A stretch of DNA of 48,849 nucleotides from contig JBKHDA010000009.1 of the NCBI GenBank assembly GCA_046541575.1, positions 1-48,849 on the forward strand, in the 5' to 3' direction. Every line of letters begins with the position of its first letter. Position 1 is the stretch's first letter. Made by a program: the position numbers and the translations under genes. Below are positions 8,787 through 16,411 of this stretch, piece after piece. A model generated the notes under the pieces. The model saw only the letters and a list, made by a program, of their open reading frames with translations, did no database searches and had not been told where the DNA came from. Source of the stretch: Halanaerobium sp046541575. Lineage in GTDB: Bacteria > Bacillota > Halanaerobiia > Halanaerobiales > Halanaerobiaceae.

Positions 8787-8798
8787 GGGAGCGGTCCC
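8787..8798. promoter_or_regulatory. LacI-type operator GGGAGCGGTCCC before the regulator
   Basis: Second identical copy of the operator. It is about 15 bases downstream of the -10 box of the regulator promoter, a position expected for autorepression. Confidence 0.75.
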
Positions 8799-8812
8799 AA
8801 TTAATTGATATT

Positions 8813-8841
8813 AGTATAGTATATGCCTTTTATTTTGTCAA
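8813..8841 (-). promoter_or_regulatory. Promoter of the LacI gene at 7716-8744
   Basis: TTGACA (8836-8841) and TATACT (8813-8818) separated by exactly 17 bases on the minus strand: a near-consensus vegetative promoter. Confidence 0.8.
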
Positions 8842-8914
8842 GCTAATTTTCAAACAATTTAAAATAATATTATTTTTTTTGCTTAAAGCAGCATAATATT
8901 GCCTGGCTCAGATT

Positions 8915-9256
8915 TCAGGCAACTGTATATCTATTTTTACCTTCTTCTTGCGATTTATATAGTATATTATCTACTCTCTTAAATAATTTATTGATCCTGT
9001 CATCTTTTTCAAGTCTTGTCATTCCCGCACTAAAAGTAATTGTGATCTCCATTTGTTCACTAAATCTTTCAATGTTTTCATAGTAATCATCATTGATATC
9101 TTTAAAATTATCGATATCAAATAGGATCAATGTGATATCCATTTTTAAATAAATTTTATTCTTAAATATTTTTTGGATTTCCTGATCAAAGGCAGCCCGG
9201 CGGTTAAATTTTTTGGTTAAAGGATCGCAATTTGCAGTATCTTTTAATTTTTCCTG
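8915..9256 (-). pseudogene. Decayed GGDEF-domain (diguanylate cyclase) gene
   Basis: An open frame of 114 codons follows directly after a TAG stop and has no start codon near its beginning. It reads QEKLKDTANCDPLTKKFNRR, the usual entry to a GGDEF domain, then ILFDIDNFKDIND (metal-binding region). It then jumps to ITFSAGMTRLE and the C-terminal VDNILYKSQEEGKNRY. The central part of the domain with the GG(D/E)EF motif itself is missing, about 50-60 residues, and the N-terminal sensor region is gone. The product would not be a cyclase. An internal ATG (9142) could give a 75-residue peptide, but no ribosome-binding site supports it. Confidence 0.8.
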
Positions 9257-9278
9257 CTAAATATGTTATAAATTGGTA

Positions 9279-10520
9279 TCAACCTCTATTTTCCAGCCCT
9301 CTGCCGTCTTTAATTACCACATAAGCTAAAATCATAACTGCTGCTGCAGCTAAAGAGATTCCTACTTTAAACATAAAAGCTATACTGTAGGTATCAATCA
9401 AATAACCCCCCAAAAGACTGCCCACAATTCCTCCCACCCCAAAAGCTGACATTAAAGCCACACTCTGGGCGGTTGTTTTTAAAGCTGCCGGAGCAACTAA
9501 TTTAACATAATAGCGGACTGTGACCAGAAATACTCCAAACGAAAGTGACTGCAGCATTCCAAAGAAAAGAAAATATACAGGTGAAGTAGCTGCCGCTGCT
9601 ATTATAAAGCGCAGAAGATAAAAGAAAGCTGAAAACAAAAGCAGCGAATTGGTTTTATATTTCTCCAGAAAATATTTGGCAGCAAAAAAGATTGGGGCCT
9701 CACTTAAAGCATTGAAAAACAGGGTATAACCTAAATCAGTAGAATTACCACCGACTGATTTAATTATCGGGGCCAGATAAACAAAGATCATCTGATTTGG
9801 TATAAAAATCAAAAGTGTAATCAGCAGTATAAAGATGTAGTCCGGATTTTTAAAAAGACGCATAATATTTTTATCTTCAAGTTCTGCTTCAACAGTTTTT
9901 GCTGCTGCAATTTTTGAATTTTCCGCCTCTCTTTCTGCAGCCTCTTTTTTCCTTTTTTTCTTCTGCTGCTGCAGCTCACTGTAGCTGTTATCTTTAATAT
10001 TTGAAGCAATAATGACAACAATCAAAACTACTATTCCATAACTTAAAAAATGAACTCTCCAGCCGAATCTTTCAATAACCTGGCCGAATATTGTAACTAT
10101 AATTGCAAAACCGATTGAACCCCAGGCCCGCATAAAGCCATAATTACGGGCTGTATGGGCTGAAGTCTCTAAAATCCAGCTATCCAGCACCGACTGCTGA
10201 GGTTCCCATAAAAAACCAACGACTCCAATTGAAATCGTCAGCATCAAATCCCCATAAAAGGTCATCGGAGCTACAAAAATCCCCATTAAAATCATTGAAA
10301 TTATAAAAATTATTTTTCTGTTTTCCAGGCGGTCACAAATATAGCCGACAATTGGAGGCCCAATTAAACCCATAAAGGTTCTAATCGACATTAAAGTTCC
10401 AATTTCCATATTGCTGTAGCCTAAATCACCTAGATAGTAGACTAAATAAGCTCCATAAACAGCCCAGGTGCTCCAGAAAAAGAACTGCAGAAATGAAAAC
10501 TCAGTTATTATTTTATTCAA
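9279..10520 (-). CDS. MFS permease (MFS_1-like / nucleoside-proton-symporter-like)
   Basis: Inner-membrane transporter of 413 residues with about twelve hydrophobic segments. The loop between helices 2 and 3 carries the MFS motif form GYICDRLENRK (about 60-70). A charged cytoplasmic linker rich in Lys and Glu (about 185-215) separates the two six-helix halves. The fold resembles the LacY / nucleoside-H+ symporter branch; the substrate is unknown. The first codon is TTG, and instead of a Shine-Dalgarno a GGTACC repeat ends four bases upstream. Translation may therefore be weak or begin at an internal ATG (codon 37). It could be a sugar or oligosaccharide importer for the neighbouring phosphorylase (inference from position only). 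Confidence 0.75.
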   Translation of the reverse strand: MNKIITEFSFLQFFFWSTWAVYGAYLVYYLGDLGYSNMEIGTLMSIRTFMGLIGPPIVGYICDRLENRKIIFIISMILMGIFVAPMTFYGDLMLTISIGVVGFLWEPQQSVLDSWILETSAHTARNYGFMRAWGSIGFAIIVTIFGQVIERFGWRVHFLSYGIVVLIVVIIASNIKDNSYSELQQQKKKRKKEAAEREAENSKIAAAKTVEAELEDKNIMRLFKNPDYIFILLITLLIFIPNQMIFVYLAPIIKSVGGNSTDLGYTLFFNALSEAPIFFAAKYFLEKYKTNSLLLFSAFFYLLRFIIAAAATSPVYFLFFGMLQSLSFGVFLVTVRYYVKLVAPAALKTTAQSVALMSAFGVGGIVGSLLGGYLIDTYSIAFMFKVGISLAAAAVMILAYVVIKDGRGLENRG

Positions 10521-10524
10521 TTTT

Positions 10525-10540
10525 GGTACCGGGTACTTAG
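10525..10540. repeat. GGTACC-type repeat abutting the MFS start
   Basis: GGTACCGGGTACTTAG ends (in minus-strand orientation) four bases before the TTG start codon of the MFS gene, where a ribosome-binding site would be expected. Confidence 0.75.
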
Positions 10541-10660
10541 AAAATATTGTAAATTTAACCCGTTAACTCCTCTCTCCAAATAAATTTGTGCTTTGAATTA
10601 ATTTGCTTCTATTATATATAATACTGGAGAATCATAAAAATACCTTTAATAAATATAAAA

Positions 10661-10715
10661 AATCCCCTCTAATAGAGAAATTGCCAAAATTTAATCTATC
10701 TCTACTAAAGGGGAT
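10661..10715 (-). terminator. Terminator of the phosphodiesterase gene
   Basis: Outer arms ATCCCCT / AGGGGAT and inner arms TAGAGA / TCTCTA form a long interrupted stem, followed by a T run on the minus strand. Confidence 0.75.
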
Positions 10716-10776
10716 ATATCAAAAATCTTATTCAATTAGAGTATATTCATTTTACATAATTTAAATAATAAAATAT

Positions 10777-11631
10777 TTAATATAAAACTTCTTTTTTAGA
10801 AAATCTTTTGTTCAGATAATCTTTAAGTAAGGGAGGCCAGTCTGTTTGGATCACATTAAAACCATAGTCAATTAACTTTCCCCAGCCTGCATCAGCTCCA
10901 ACTAAAATAGACTTATCATCATCAAAGTCAGCACTTAAATTTTTTCCTTTACCCAGATTTATTGCATTAACCCAAATAAAATAACCCTGCTCTTTTAGTT
11001 CAGATATTAACTTTTTAGAAAGTAATTCATGATTTTTTGTTTTAAAAATAAACTCAAAACCCACAATATTTAGATTATCATAACTTAAAGCTTTTTCGAT
11101 ATCTGCTGTTGATTTAACTACCGGCATGAACATATAATTTTTTTGATGCTGATTAACAGTTTCTAAAAATTGATCAATACACTTACCTTTAACCAGTATC
11201 TGTTCTTCTATAGCATACTGATCAAGTTTTAGCAGTACTTTTTTTCCTATTTGATCACATTTATCAAAATTTATTAAAACATCTTTTCCACTTAAAAATT
11301 CTATCATTTGATCAAGGGTTGGAACCTGAGCTTCGCTTTCCTTAAGTGCATTATTATATAAAGACCTGGAATTGATTTCAGCTGCAGTCATCTCAGAGAT
11401 TTTTTTAGTTGTTAATAAATTTCGCGGCTCCATATTCTGATGAAAGACAAAAAATTTACCGTCAGAACTGACAGAGATGTCCAGTTCCAGAATATCAGCC
11501 CCACAGTTTATAGCATTCTGCATGGCACTTATTGTATTTAGCACAATGTTACCTCCACCAAATCCACGGTGAGAGACAATAAGCACTTCTTCTCCTTTAA
11601 ATTTTTTATTTAATAATCTATTATACTGCAT
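10777..11631 (-). CDS. Glycerophosphodiester phosphodiesterase family protein
   Basis: Protein of 284 residues with a TIM-barrel GDPD domain. Visible family residues are His21-Arg22 in HRG, Glu49 and Asp51 in LELDIS, and His64 in FHQ. Differences from the usual enzyme are LNT instead of the common ENT at 31-33, HQ instead of HD at 64-65, and INFDK where the third metal-binding Glu usually sits. Activity on glycerophosphodiesters is likely but not certain. No signal peptide is seen, so it would act in the cytosol. It lies at the 3' end of the glycolipid cluster, consistent with lipid head-group turnover, and has its own downstream terminator. Confidence 0.8.
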   Translation of the reverse strand: MQYNRLLNKKFKGEEVLIVSHRGFGGGNIVLNTISAMQNAINCGADILELDISVSSDGKFFVFHQNMEPRNLLTTKKISEMTAAEINSRSLYNNALKESEAQVPTLDQMIEFLSGKDVLINFDKCDQIGKKVLLKLDQYAIEEQILVKGKCIDQFLETVNQHQKNYMFMPVVKSTADIEKALSYDNLNIVGFEFIFKTKNHELLSKKLISELKEQGYFIWVNAINLGKGKNLSADFDDDKSILVGADAGWGKLIDYGFNVIQTDWPPLLKDYLNKRFSKKEVLY

Positions 11632-11663
11632 CTTTAATTTCCTTTCTCTTTTTTTAGAACAAA

Positions 11664-11678
11664 ATGTCCTTCGGACAT
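11664..11678 (-). terminator. Small hairpin upstream of the phosphodiesterase
   Basis: ATGTCC / GGACAT stem with a three-base loop, followed on the minus strand by TTTTGTT. It may be a weak terminator after the glycosyltransferase or an RNA structure in the phosphodiesterase leader. Confidence 0.35.
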
Positions 11679-11707
11679 CTGTAATATAGTAAGGTTAAAT
11701 TTTGTTG

Positions 11708-11773
11708 ATGTCGGAAATTATGAATCTATAAATTTTATCCACAACAAACCAGTAAGTATAATTTCCTAGACAT
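11708..11773. repeat. Imperfect inverted repeat downstream of the GT4 gene
   Basis: Arms ATGTCGGAAATTAT (11708-11721) and ATAATTTCCTAGACAT (11758-11773) pair except for two extra bases, with a 36-base loop. There is no gene between them. It could be a small mobile-element relic or an mRNA 3' structure. Confidence 0.5.
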
Positions 11774-11804
11774 TAAAAAAGCTGCAAATAGGAGTTTATT
11801 AAAA

Positions 11805-12992
11805 TTATCCAATCTCTCTCTCTTTATTATATTCACTTGGATAAGACCTTCCATAAACACTTTGATAATCTTTAATTACCTTCTGATAACTTCGATCTAA
11901 TTTTTCAAAAACCTGATCCCAGCTCTCTTCTAAAGCATACTGTCTTGCATTATGAGCCAACAATTTTCTTAACCTTTGATTTACAATTAATTCTTCTAAT
12001 TTCGCAGTGAATTCCGCTGCATCATTTGACTCTACAGCCAGCCCATTATAGTTGTTGATCAGGTTCTCCTTAACTCCACCTGCCATTACAGCTACCACTG
12101 GCAGTCCAGAAGCCATGGCCTCAATAACAACATTACCATAGGTCTCAGTCACTGAAGGAAAGGCAAAAATATCAGCTGAGGCATAAATCTGCGAAAGCTC
12201 GAGCCCATTTTTAAAACCCGTAAAAATTACATTATCCGGCAGCTCTTTCTGCAGGCGCTTAAGTTCCGGGCCATCTCCAGTAATAATCAGTTCAATTTTC
12301 TTCTTATATTTCTGATTAAGACGCTTGAAACTCTCAACTAATAGTGAAAGATTTTTTTCTCTGGCCAGACGCCCCACATAGAGCAGACTAATCTTATCAG
12401 TCAGCCCATTTTCTTCGATAAACTGCTGACTTCTATGCTCTGGTGAAAATAGTTCGGCATCAATTCCCCTGCCCCAGATATCCAGGTTGATAAAATCTCT
12501 TTTGGCAAGTGCTTTTTTTGTCTCTTCTGAAGGACAGTAATTTCGCAGTGCCTGATCGTGAAACCACCTTAAATACTTCCAGGCAGCTTTTTCTAAAAAA
12601 TTAATCTGATAGTAATCAAGATACTGATCAAAATTAGTATGATAAGAGGCAACAAGAGGAGTATCAGTCTGACGGGCTGCATAAAGTCCAGTCAGACCAA
12701 TATTAAAAGGGGTTATTAAATGAAATAAATCTGCATTAAATTCAACCAGTTTTGATTTAATCTTTAAATAATTAGGCAGCGAAAATTTTAACTCTGGATA
12801 GAGAAAAAAGTTTAAACTCTTCATTCTGACAACATGTTTTTCATGGATATTTTCTATTCTGGGTTCAGTTTCTGGTGCAAAGACAAGGTATTCAATTCCC
12901 GCTTCTGAAAAATAATTGAGCAGACGGTCTAAATTTTTGGTGACTCCATTTATTTCAGGAGAAAAAGTATCAGTAAAAATGGCAATTTTCAT
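11805..12992 (-). CDS. GT4 glycosyltransferase (glycolipid alpha-glycosyltransferase type)
   Basis: Family GT4 (GT-B fold) transferase of 395 residues. The N-terminus MKIAIFTDTFSPEINGV is typical of enzymes that glycosylate diacylglycerol or phosphatidylinositol. The acceptor-domain motif SYHTNFDQYL is at about 130, the sugar-nucleotide domain has LYVGRLAREKN near 206, and the EX7E motif is ETYGNVVIE. Homologues include MgtA-type mannosyltransferases and monoglucosyl-diacylglycerol synthases; the donor sugar cannot be read from sequence. It ends an apparent cluster GT4 - flippase-like - PAP2 - GT4, which suggests synthesis of diglycosyl membrane lipids at the cytoplasmic face of the membrane. 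Shine-Dalgarno GGGAGG precedes ATG. Confidence 0.85.
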   Translation of the reverse strand: MKIAIFTDTFSPEINGVTKNLDRLLNYFSEAGIEYLVFAPETEPRIENIHEKHVVRMKSLNFFLYPELKFSLPNYLKIKSKLVEFNADLFHLITPFNIGLTGLYAARQTDTPLVASYHTNFDQYLDYYQINFLEKAAWKYLRWFHDQALRNYCPSEETKKALAKRDFINLDIWGRGIDAELFSPEHRSQQFIEENGLTDKISLLYVGRLAREKNLSLLVESFKRLNQKYKKKIELIITGDGPELKRLQKELPDNVIFTGFKNGLELSQIYASADIFAFPSVTETYGNVVIEAMASGLPVVAVMAGGVKENLINNYNGLAVESNDAAEFTAKLEELIVNQRLRKLLAHNARQYALEESWDQVFEKLDRSYQKVIKDYQSVYGRSYPSEYNKEREIG

Positions 12993-13013
12993 TTTAATTA
13001 TACCTCCCTAAAG

Positions 13014-13544
13014 TTATGTGATAAATAAATTGTGAATAGTAAAAGAGAAAATCAAAGCAATTATAATTCCAATTAAAATATCAGAAGGATAATGGACCCC
13101 GAGATAGATTCTCGATACGGCAACTAGAAAAGCAAGAAAAATAAATAAAATGCTCAGCTGTGGAAAAGCAAATGAGAGGGTTACTGCTGCTGCAAAACTG
13201 GCCGTTGTATGACCGGAAGGAAAGGAATATGATTCAAATGGCTCAACTAAATGTTCTGTCCCAGCAAGTTTTTCATATGGTCTTTTCCTATTTATTAGCC
13301 GCTTTAATATATGGACAAAAAGATGACTTGAGAGCAGAACAGCAGTTAATTCCCAGCCGAGCATTGGTTGAAAATCAACTTTAAGAAAAATAAAAAGTAA
13401 ACAGAGTGAAGTTAAAAAGCGGAAGCCACCAAGGTGAGTAATTAAGATAAAAAACCTATCAACTAAACTGTTCTTTATTTTTTTATGAAAATAATCAAAT
13501 ATTAAGTTATCGGCAGCAATCAACTTATTAGAAAATTTCTGCAT
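13014..13544 (-). CDS. PAP2-family membrane phosphatase
   Basis: Integral membrane lipid phosphatase of 176 residues. All three PAP2 motifs are present: K81 to RP88-89 (KRLINRKRP), PSGH at 109-112 and SR145 to H151 to D155 (SRIYLGVHYPSD). The family dephosphorylates undecaprenyl pyrophosphate, phosphatidic acid or phosphatidylglycerophosphate. Its place between two GT4 genes suggests it could provide diacylglycerol as acceptor or recycle a lipid carrier. Shine-Dalgarno GAGGAGG is five bases before ATG; 21 bases separate its stop from the next gene start. Confidence 0.9.
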   Translation of the reverse strand: MQKFSNKLIAADNLIFDYFHKKIKNSLVDRFFILITHLGGFRFLTSLCLLFIFLKVDFQPMLGWELTAVLLSSHLFVHILKRLINRKRPYEKLAGTEHLVEPFESYSFPSGHTTASFAAAVTLSFAFPQLSILFIFLAFLVAVSRIYLGVHYPSDILIGIIIALIFSFTIHNLFIT

Positions 13545-13659
13545 CTGCTTACCTCCTCTGCTTTAAATACATTATAAAAGACTAATGTTACAGTTTTTTA
13601 GACTTTAAGTTAACATTTGATTAAATTTATTTTTTTTTATCTCAATTTCTTTTTTGCAA

Positions 13660-14667
13660 TCAGGCAGTCAGAGTTTTTCTGTTAAAAAAGATTATTAAAC
13701 CTCCAATAATTAAGGCTGAATAATAGCTGATAAATCTCCAGATAAAAATTGCAATTAAAAGCTCTTTTTTTAAAAAGAAAAGGCTGAAAAAATAATGAAA
13801 ACTGATTTCTGCTCCTCCGGATGCTCCAGGTACCGGTACAAACGAGGTAATCATAATCACAAAAGCTGCTGCAGCAATGATTGTCAGCAGTTCTACCTGA
13901 TTTAAATTAAAACTACGATAAACAAAATATGGAATCATAAAGAAAAAACTTAACTGAACTGCTGTAAAAATACTTATTTTTAAAAGCATCTTCTTTTTCT
14001 TTTTTAGTATTTCAAGGTCCTGATGAAAAAGTTTAAGCTGCTGATTTACTTTTCTTTTCCACTTCTGATAATCTTTGAGCAATTTAATTTTAGCAAAAAA
14101 CTTTAAACTTCTGAGCAGCAAAAATTCCTTCAATTTTTTATGTCTGGCAAAAATATAAAGCCCTAAAATAACACTTAAGTTAACCGCAAAACCAATAAAA
14201 ATAAGATAAAAGAAATTATTTGTTTGAGCTTTAAAAAATGAACTTTTTAACACAATCAACAGCAGCGAATAAAGTGTCAGTATAAATTGGTAGATCATAA
14301 ATTTAATCATTAAAATTGAGGCAGCTGAACCGGAGTTTAGGTCCTGCTGATTTAGAGTATATAACTGTGCCGGCTGCCCTCCGGAAGCAAAGGGAGTTAT
14401 GATATTAAAAAACTGTCCGATCATTGTTACCTTAACTGCCTCAGCTAAACTGTAATTTCCTGCCAGCGAAAAGATGATTGTCTGCAGAATTTTGGCCTCA
14501 GAAAGCCAGTAGAATAAAATTGATAAAATGCTCAAAATAAGCCATAGATAATCTAAGTACTTAAAAACTTTTACAAACTCTTTTAAGTCAATCTGCAAAA
14601 CTGTATATAAAAGAAAGGCAATAGCAAAAAGGATAACTCCCATTAATCCCCATTTATTTATTTTCAC
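13660..14667 (-). CDS. LPG_synthase_TM / flippase-like integral membrane protein
   Basis: Membrane protein of 335 residues with about eight hydrophobic segments. The conserved SFVPVPGASGGAE near residue 279 matches the P-x-PG-x-x-G-x-x-E signature of the UPF0104 / MprF transmembrane-domain family. Members flip or synthesise modified membrane lipids. The GTG start overlaps the end of the upstream GT4 gene by 14 bases, so translation is likely coupled. A basic loop around 195-230 is rich in Lys. By context it may flip the glycolipid made by the neighbouring transferases (inference). Confidence 0.8.
   Translation of the reverse strand: MKINKWGLMGVILFAIAFLLYTVLQIDLKEFVKVFKYLDYLWLILSILSILFYWLSEAKILQTIIFSLAGNYSLAEAVKVTMIGQFFNIITPFASGGQPAQLYTLNQQDLNSGSAASILMIKFMIYQFILTLYSLLLIVLKSSFFKAQTNNFFYLIFIGFAVNLSVILGLYIFARHKKLKEFLLLRSLKFFAKIKLLKDYQKWKRKVNQQLKLFHQDLEILKKKKKMLLKISIFTAVQLSFFFMIPYFVYRSFNLNQVELLTIIAAAAFVIMITSFVPVPGASGGAEISFHYFFSLFFLKKELLIAIFIWRFISYYSALIIGGLIIFFNRKTLTA
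13828..13847. repeat. GGTACC-like stretch inside a coding sequence
   Basis: CAGGTACCGGTACAAACGAG lies in frame and encodes the conserved SFVPVPG of the flippase-like protein. It matches the repeat at 4377-4396 across nearly 20 bases. Because the amino acids are conserved in the family, it is probably ordinary coding sequence and not an inserted copy. Confidence 0.3.
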
Positions 14668-15712
14668 TTTGCCTCACCCTGTTCTGATATGCTTCTTCGT
14701 AAAACTTTTCCCACATATAAAGCACATGTTTTTTGGAATAGTATAAATTACCAGCCTCTGAAATATCAGCTGCCTCCTGATAATATTTCTGATTATCAAT
14801 TAATTTTTTGATTTCTTCTACAAAGCCCTGATTATCAGCTGCACTCAGGTAATAACCGGCCAAAATTTCTTGATATAAAGGGATATCTCTTAAAAGCAGC
14901 GGCAGCTGACAGCTCATCGCCTCTAATATTGACATCGGAAAAAGCTCATTATAGGAGGGCATAAATAAAAGATCAGCAGCATTGTAGAAATCATTCATTT
15001 TTTCTCGAGCTACAATCCCTGAAAACTCGACATTATCCGGTGGATCATCTACAATTGCTTTTAACTGCTGGTAGCCGCTTGTTATTCTCCCAAATGAAAA
15101 ACCTCCAACCCAGATGAATTTAACTTCCGGGAAGTTTTGAGCAACTTCAACAAAATCTAATACCCCCTTTCTATTCTGAATCTGTCCCACCCCAAGGACA
15201 ACAAAGTCATCTGCTGCAATCTTCATTTCTTTTCTTAGAGCAAGCTTCTGCTCACTTGGATAAGGATAAAAATTATCACTTGAAACATAATTTGGGATAT
15301 AGTAAATTTTTTCTCTATCTATACCCTGCTCAACTAATTTTTTAATAAAATAGGGATTTACAGTGACTAAATAATCCATACTTTGATAAAACTTGATTAT
15401 ATATTTAAAGAAAATCGCCTCTACCAGAGCCGGAAAGTTGAGACTGGAATCAACAGTTTCCGGCAGAAAATGAACATAGGCAACAGAAACCCCTTTTAGC
15501 TTTAATATTTTTGAAAAAAAATAATGCTTTAAATCAATTGTGTGAAAATGAGCAATATCTATATTAAACAGTTTATTGAAATTTATTTCAAAGTTCTGCG
15601 GCAGTTCTTTGACCAGTTCAACCTGTTCTCTGTAGGCTGAAGCCACTCCCTGTCCTTCTACTTTTTCTGCAGACGAAAACATAGATACCTTTATTTTGGA
15701 ATTATTTATCAT
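14654..15712 (-). CDS. GT4 glycosyltransferase (CpoA-like, second glycolipid sugar)
   Basis: GT-B fold transferase of 352 residues from the preferred ATG; the upstream ATG overlaps the Shine-Dalgarno TGGAGG. The N-terminal stretch VSMFSSAEKVEGQGVASAY and the HFHTIDL motif resemble the CpoA branch that adds the second sugar to monoglycosyl-diacylglycerol. The donor domain has GVGQIQNRKGVLDF, and the EX7E motif is ELFPMSILE near 265. It opens a four-gene cluster and overlaps the flippase-like gene. Together with the GT4 at 11805 it would give a two-step glycolipid pathway (inference). Confidence 0.82.
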   Translation of the reverse strand: MINNSKIKVSMFSSAEKVEGQGVASAYREQVELVKELPQNFEINFNKLFNIDIAHFHTIDLKHYFFSKILKLKGVSVAYVHFLPETVDSSLNFPALVEAIFFKYIIKFYQSMDYLVTVNPYFIKKLVEQGIDREKIYYIPNYVSSDNFYPYPSEQKLALRKEMKIAADDFVVLGVGQIQNRKGVLDFVEVAQNFPEVKFIWVGGFSFGRITSGYQQLKAIVDDPPDNVEFSGIVAREKMNDFYNAADLLFMPSYNELFPMSILEAMSCQLPLLLRDIPLYQEILAGYYLSAADNQGFVEEIKKLIDNQKYYQEAADISEAGNLYYSKKHVLYMWEKFYEEAYQNRVRQSENK

Positions 15713-15845
15713 AATGACCTCCATTAAATTTAATCTTATCTGCTCTCCCTAATTTTAATATTTTGGCTTTAACAATATCTACTCTGTCTTAAGCATAACA
15801 GCTCTTATTTAAATCTATGTATCAGAAAGTTTAACAAAATGTAAA

Positions 15846-15884
15846 AAAGCAGCCAAACTCAAATTTATGAGCTTAAACTGCTTT
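15846..15884 (-). terminator. Terminator downstream of arsC
   Basis: Outer arms AAAGCAG / CTGCTTT and inner CTCA / TGAG, followed by a T run on the minus strand, 14 bases after the arsC stop. Confidence 0.7.
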
Positions 15885-15898
15885 ATTAATAAAAATAT

Positions 15899-16324
15899 TT
15901 AATTTTCTCTTTCTTCAATAAATTCCTTAATTCTCTGCTCGATCTGATCTCTAACCTCTCTAAACTTATTTAGAATTTCTTCTTCACTGCCTTCTGCTGC
16001 TCTTGGATCATCAAAGGGCCAGTATAATCTTGTACTTACATCAGGAAAAACCGGACACTCTTCTTCCGCTCTGGCACAGACTGTAATTAAAAAGCCAAAA
16101 TGTTTTTTACCAAGATATTTCTTTAAACTTTTAGATTTCTGGCTGCTGATATCAATACCTGCTTCAGCCATCACTTTAATAGTTTTGGGGTGAATTCCCT
16201 GAGCCTCCAAACCAGCACTGTAAACTTCATATTTGTCTCCCGCATATTTTCTCAAATAAGCTTCAGCTATCTGACTGCGGCAGGAATTTCCCGTGCATAG
16301 AAAGAGAACTTTTGTTTTCTTCAT
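15899..16324 (-). CDS. arsC: Arsenate reductase, thioredoxin-coupled (low-Mr PTPase fold)
   Basis: Cytosolic enzyme of 141 residues that reduces arsenate to arsenite. The phosphate-binding loop is CTGNSCRS with catalytic Cys10 and Arg16. The redox pair Cys83 and Cys90 (CARAEEEC) is spaced as in thioredoxin-linked ArsC, and WPFDDP supplies the acid Asp. This set separates it from plain low-molecular-weight tyrosine phosphatases. It is monocistronic, with Shine-Dalgarno GGAGG and its own terminator. No ArsR, ArsB or Acr3 gene is next to it, so arsenite export must be encoded elsewhere. Confidence 0.92.
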   Translation of the reverse strand: MKKTKVLFLCTGNSCRSQIAEAYLRKYAGDKYEVYSAGLEAQGIHPKTIKVMAEAGIDISSQKSKSLKKYLGKKHFGFLITVCARAEEECPVFPDVSTRLYWPFDDPRAAEGSEEEILNKFREVRDQIEQRIKEFIEEREN

Positions 16325-16411
16325 AATAATACCTCCATTTTATTAAAGCATATCATAATCAGGTATCTGGAATGTTAATTTAAAGTTAATTTTCTGTAAA
16401 AATACAATTTT

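Noticed and set aside
8899..8922. Hairpin TTGCCTG / CAGGCAA as terminator of the GGDEF relic.
   Set aside because: No T run on either strand and a short stem; it overlaps the relic's last codons.
9279..10520. Operon of the MFS permease with the LacI/phosphorylase genes.
   Set aside because: The GGDEF relic and an independent LacI promoter lie between, so cotranscription is not supported.
13828..13847. GGTACC-like stretch in the flippase-like gene as an inserted repeat.
   Set aside because: It encodes the family's conserved PxPG motif in frame, so ordinary coding sequence is the simpler reading; kept only as a low-confidence note.
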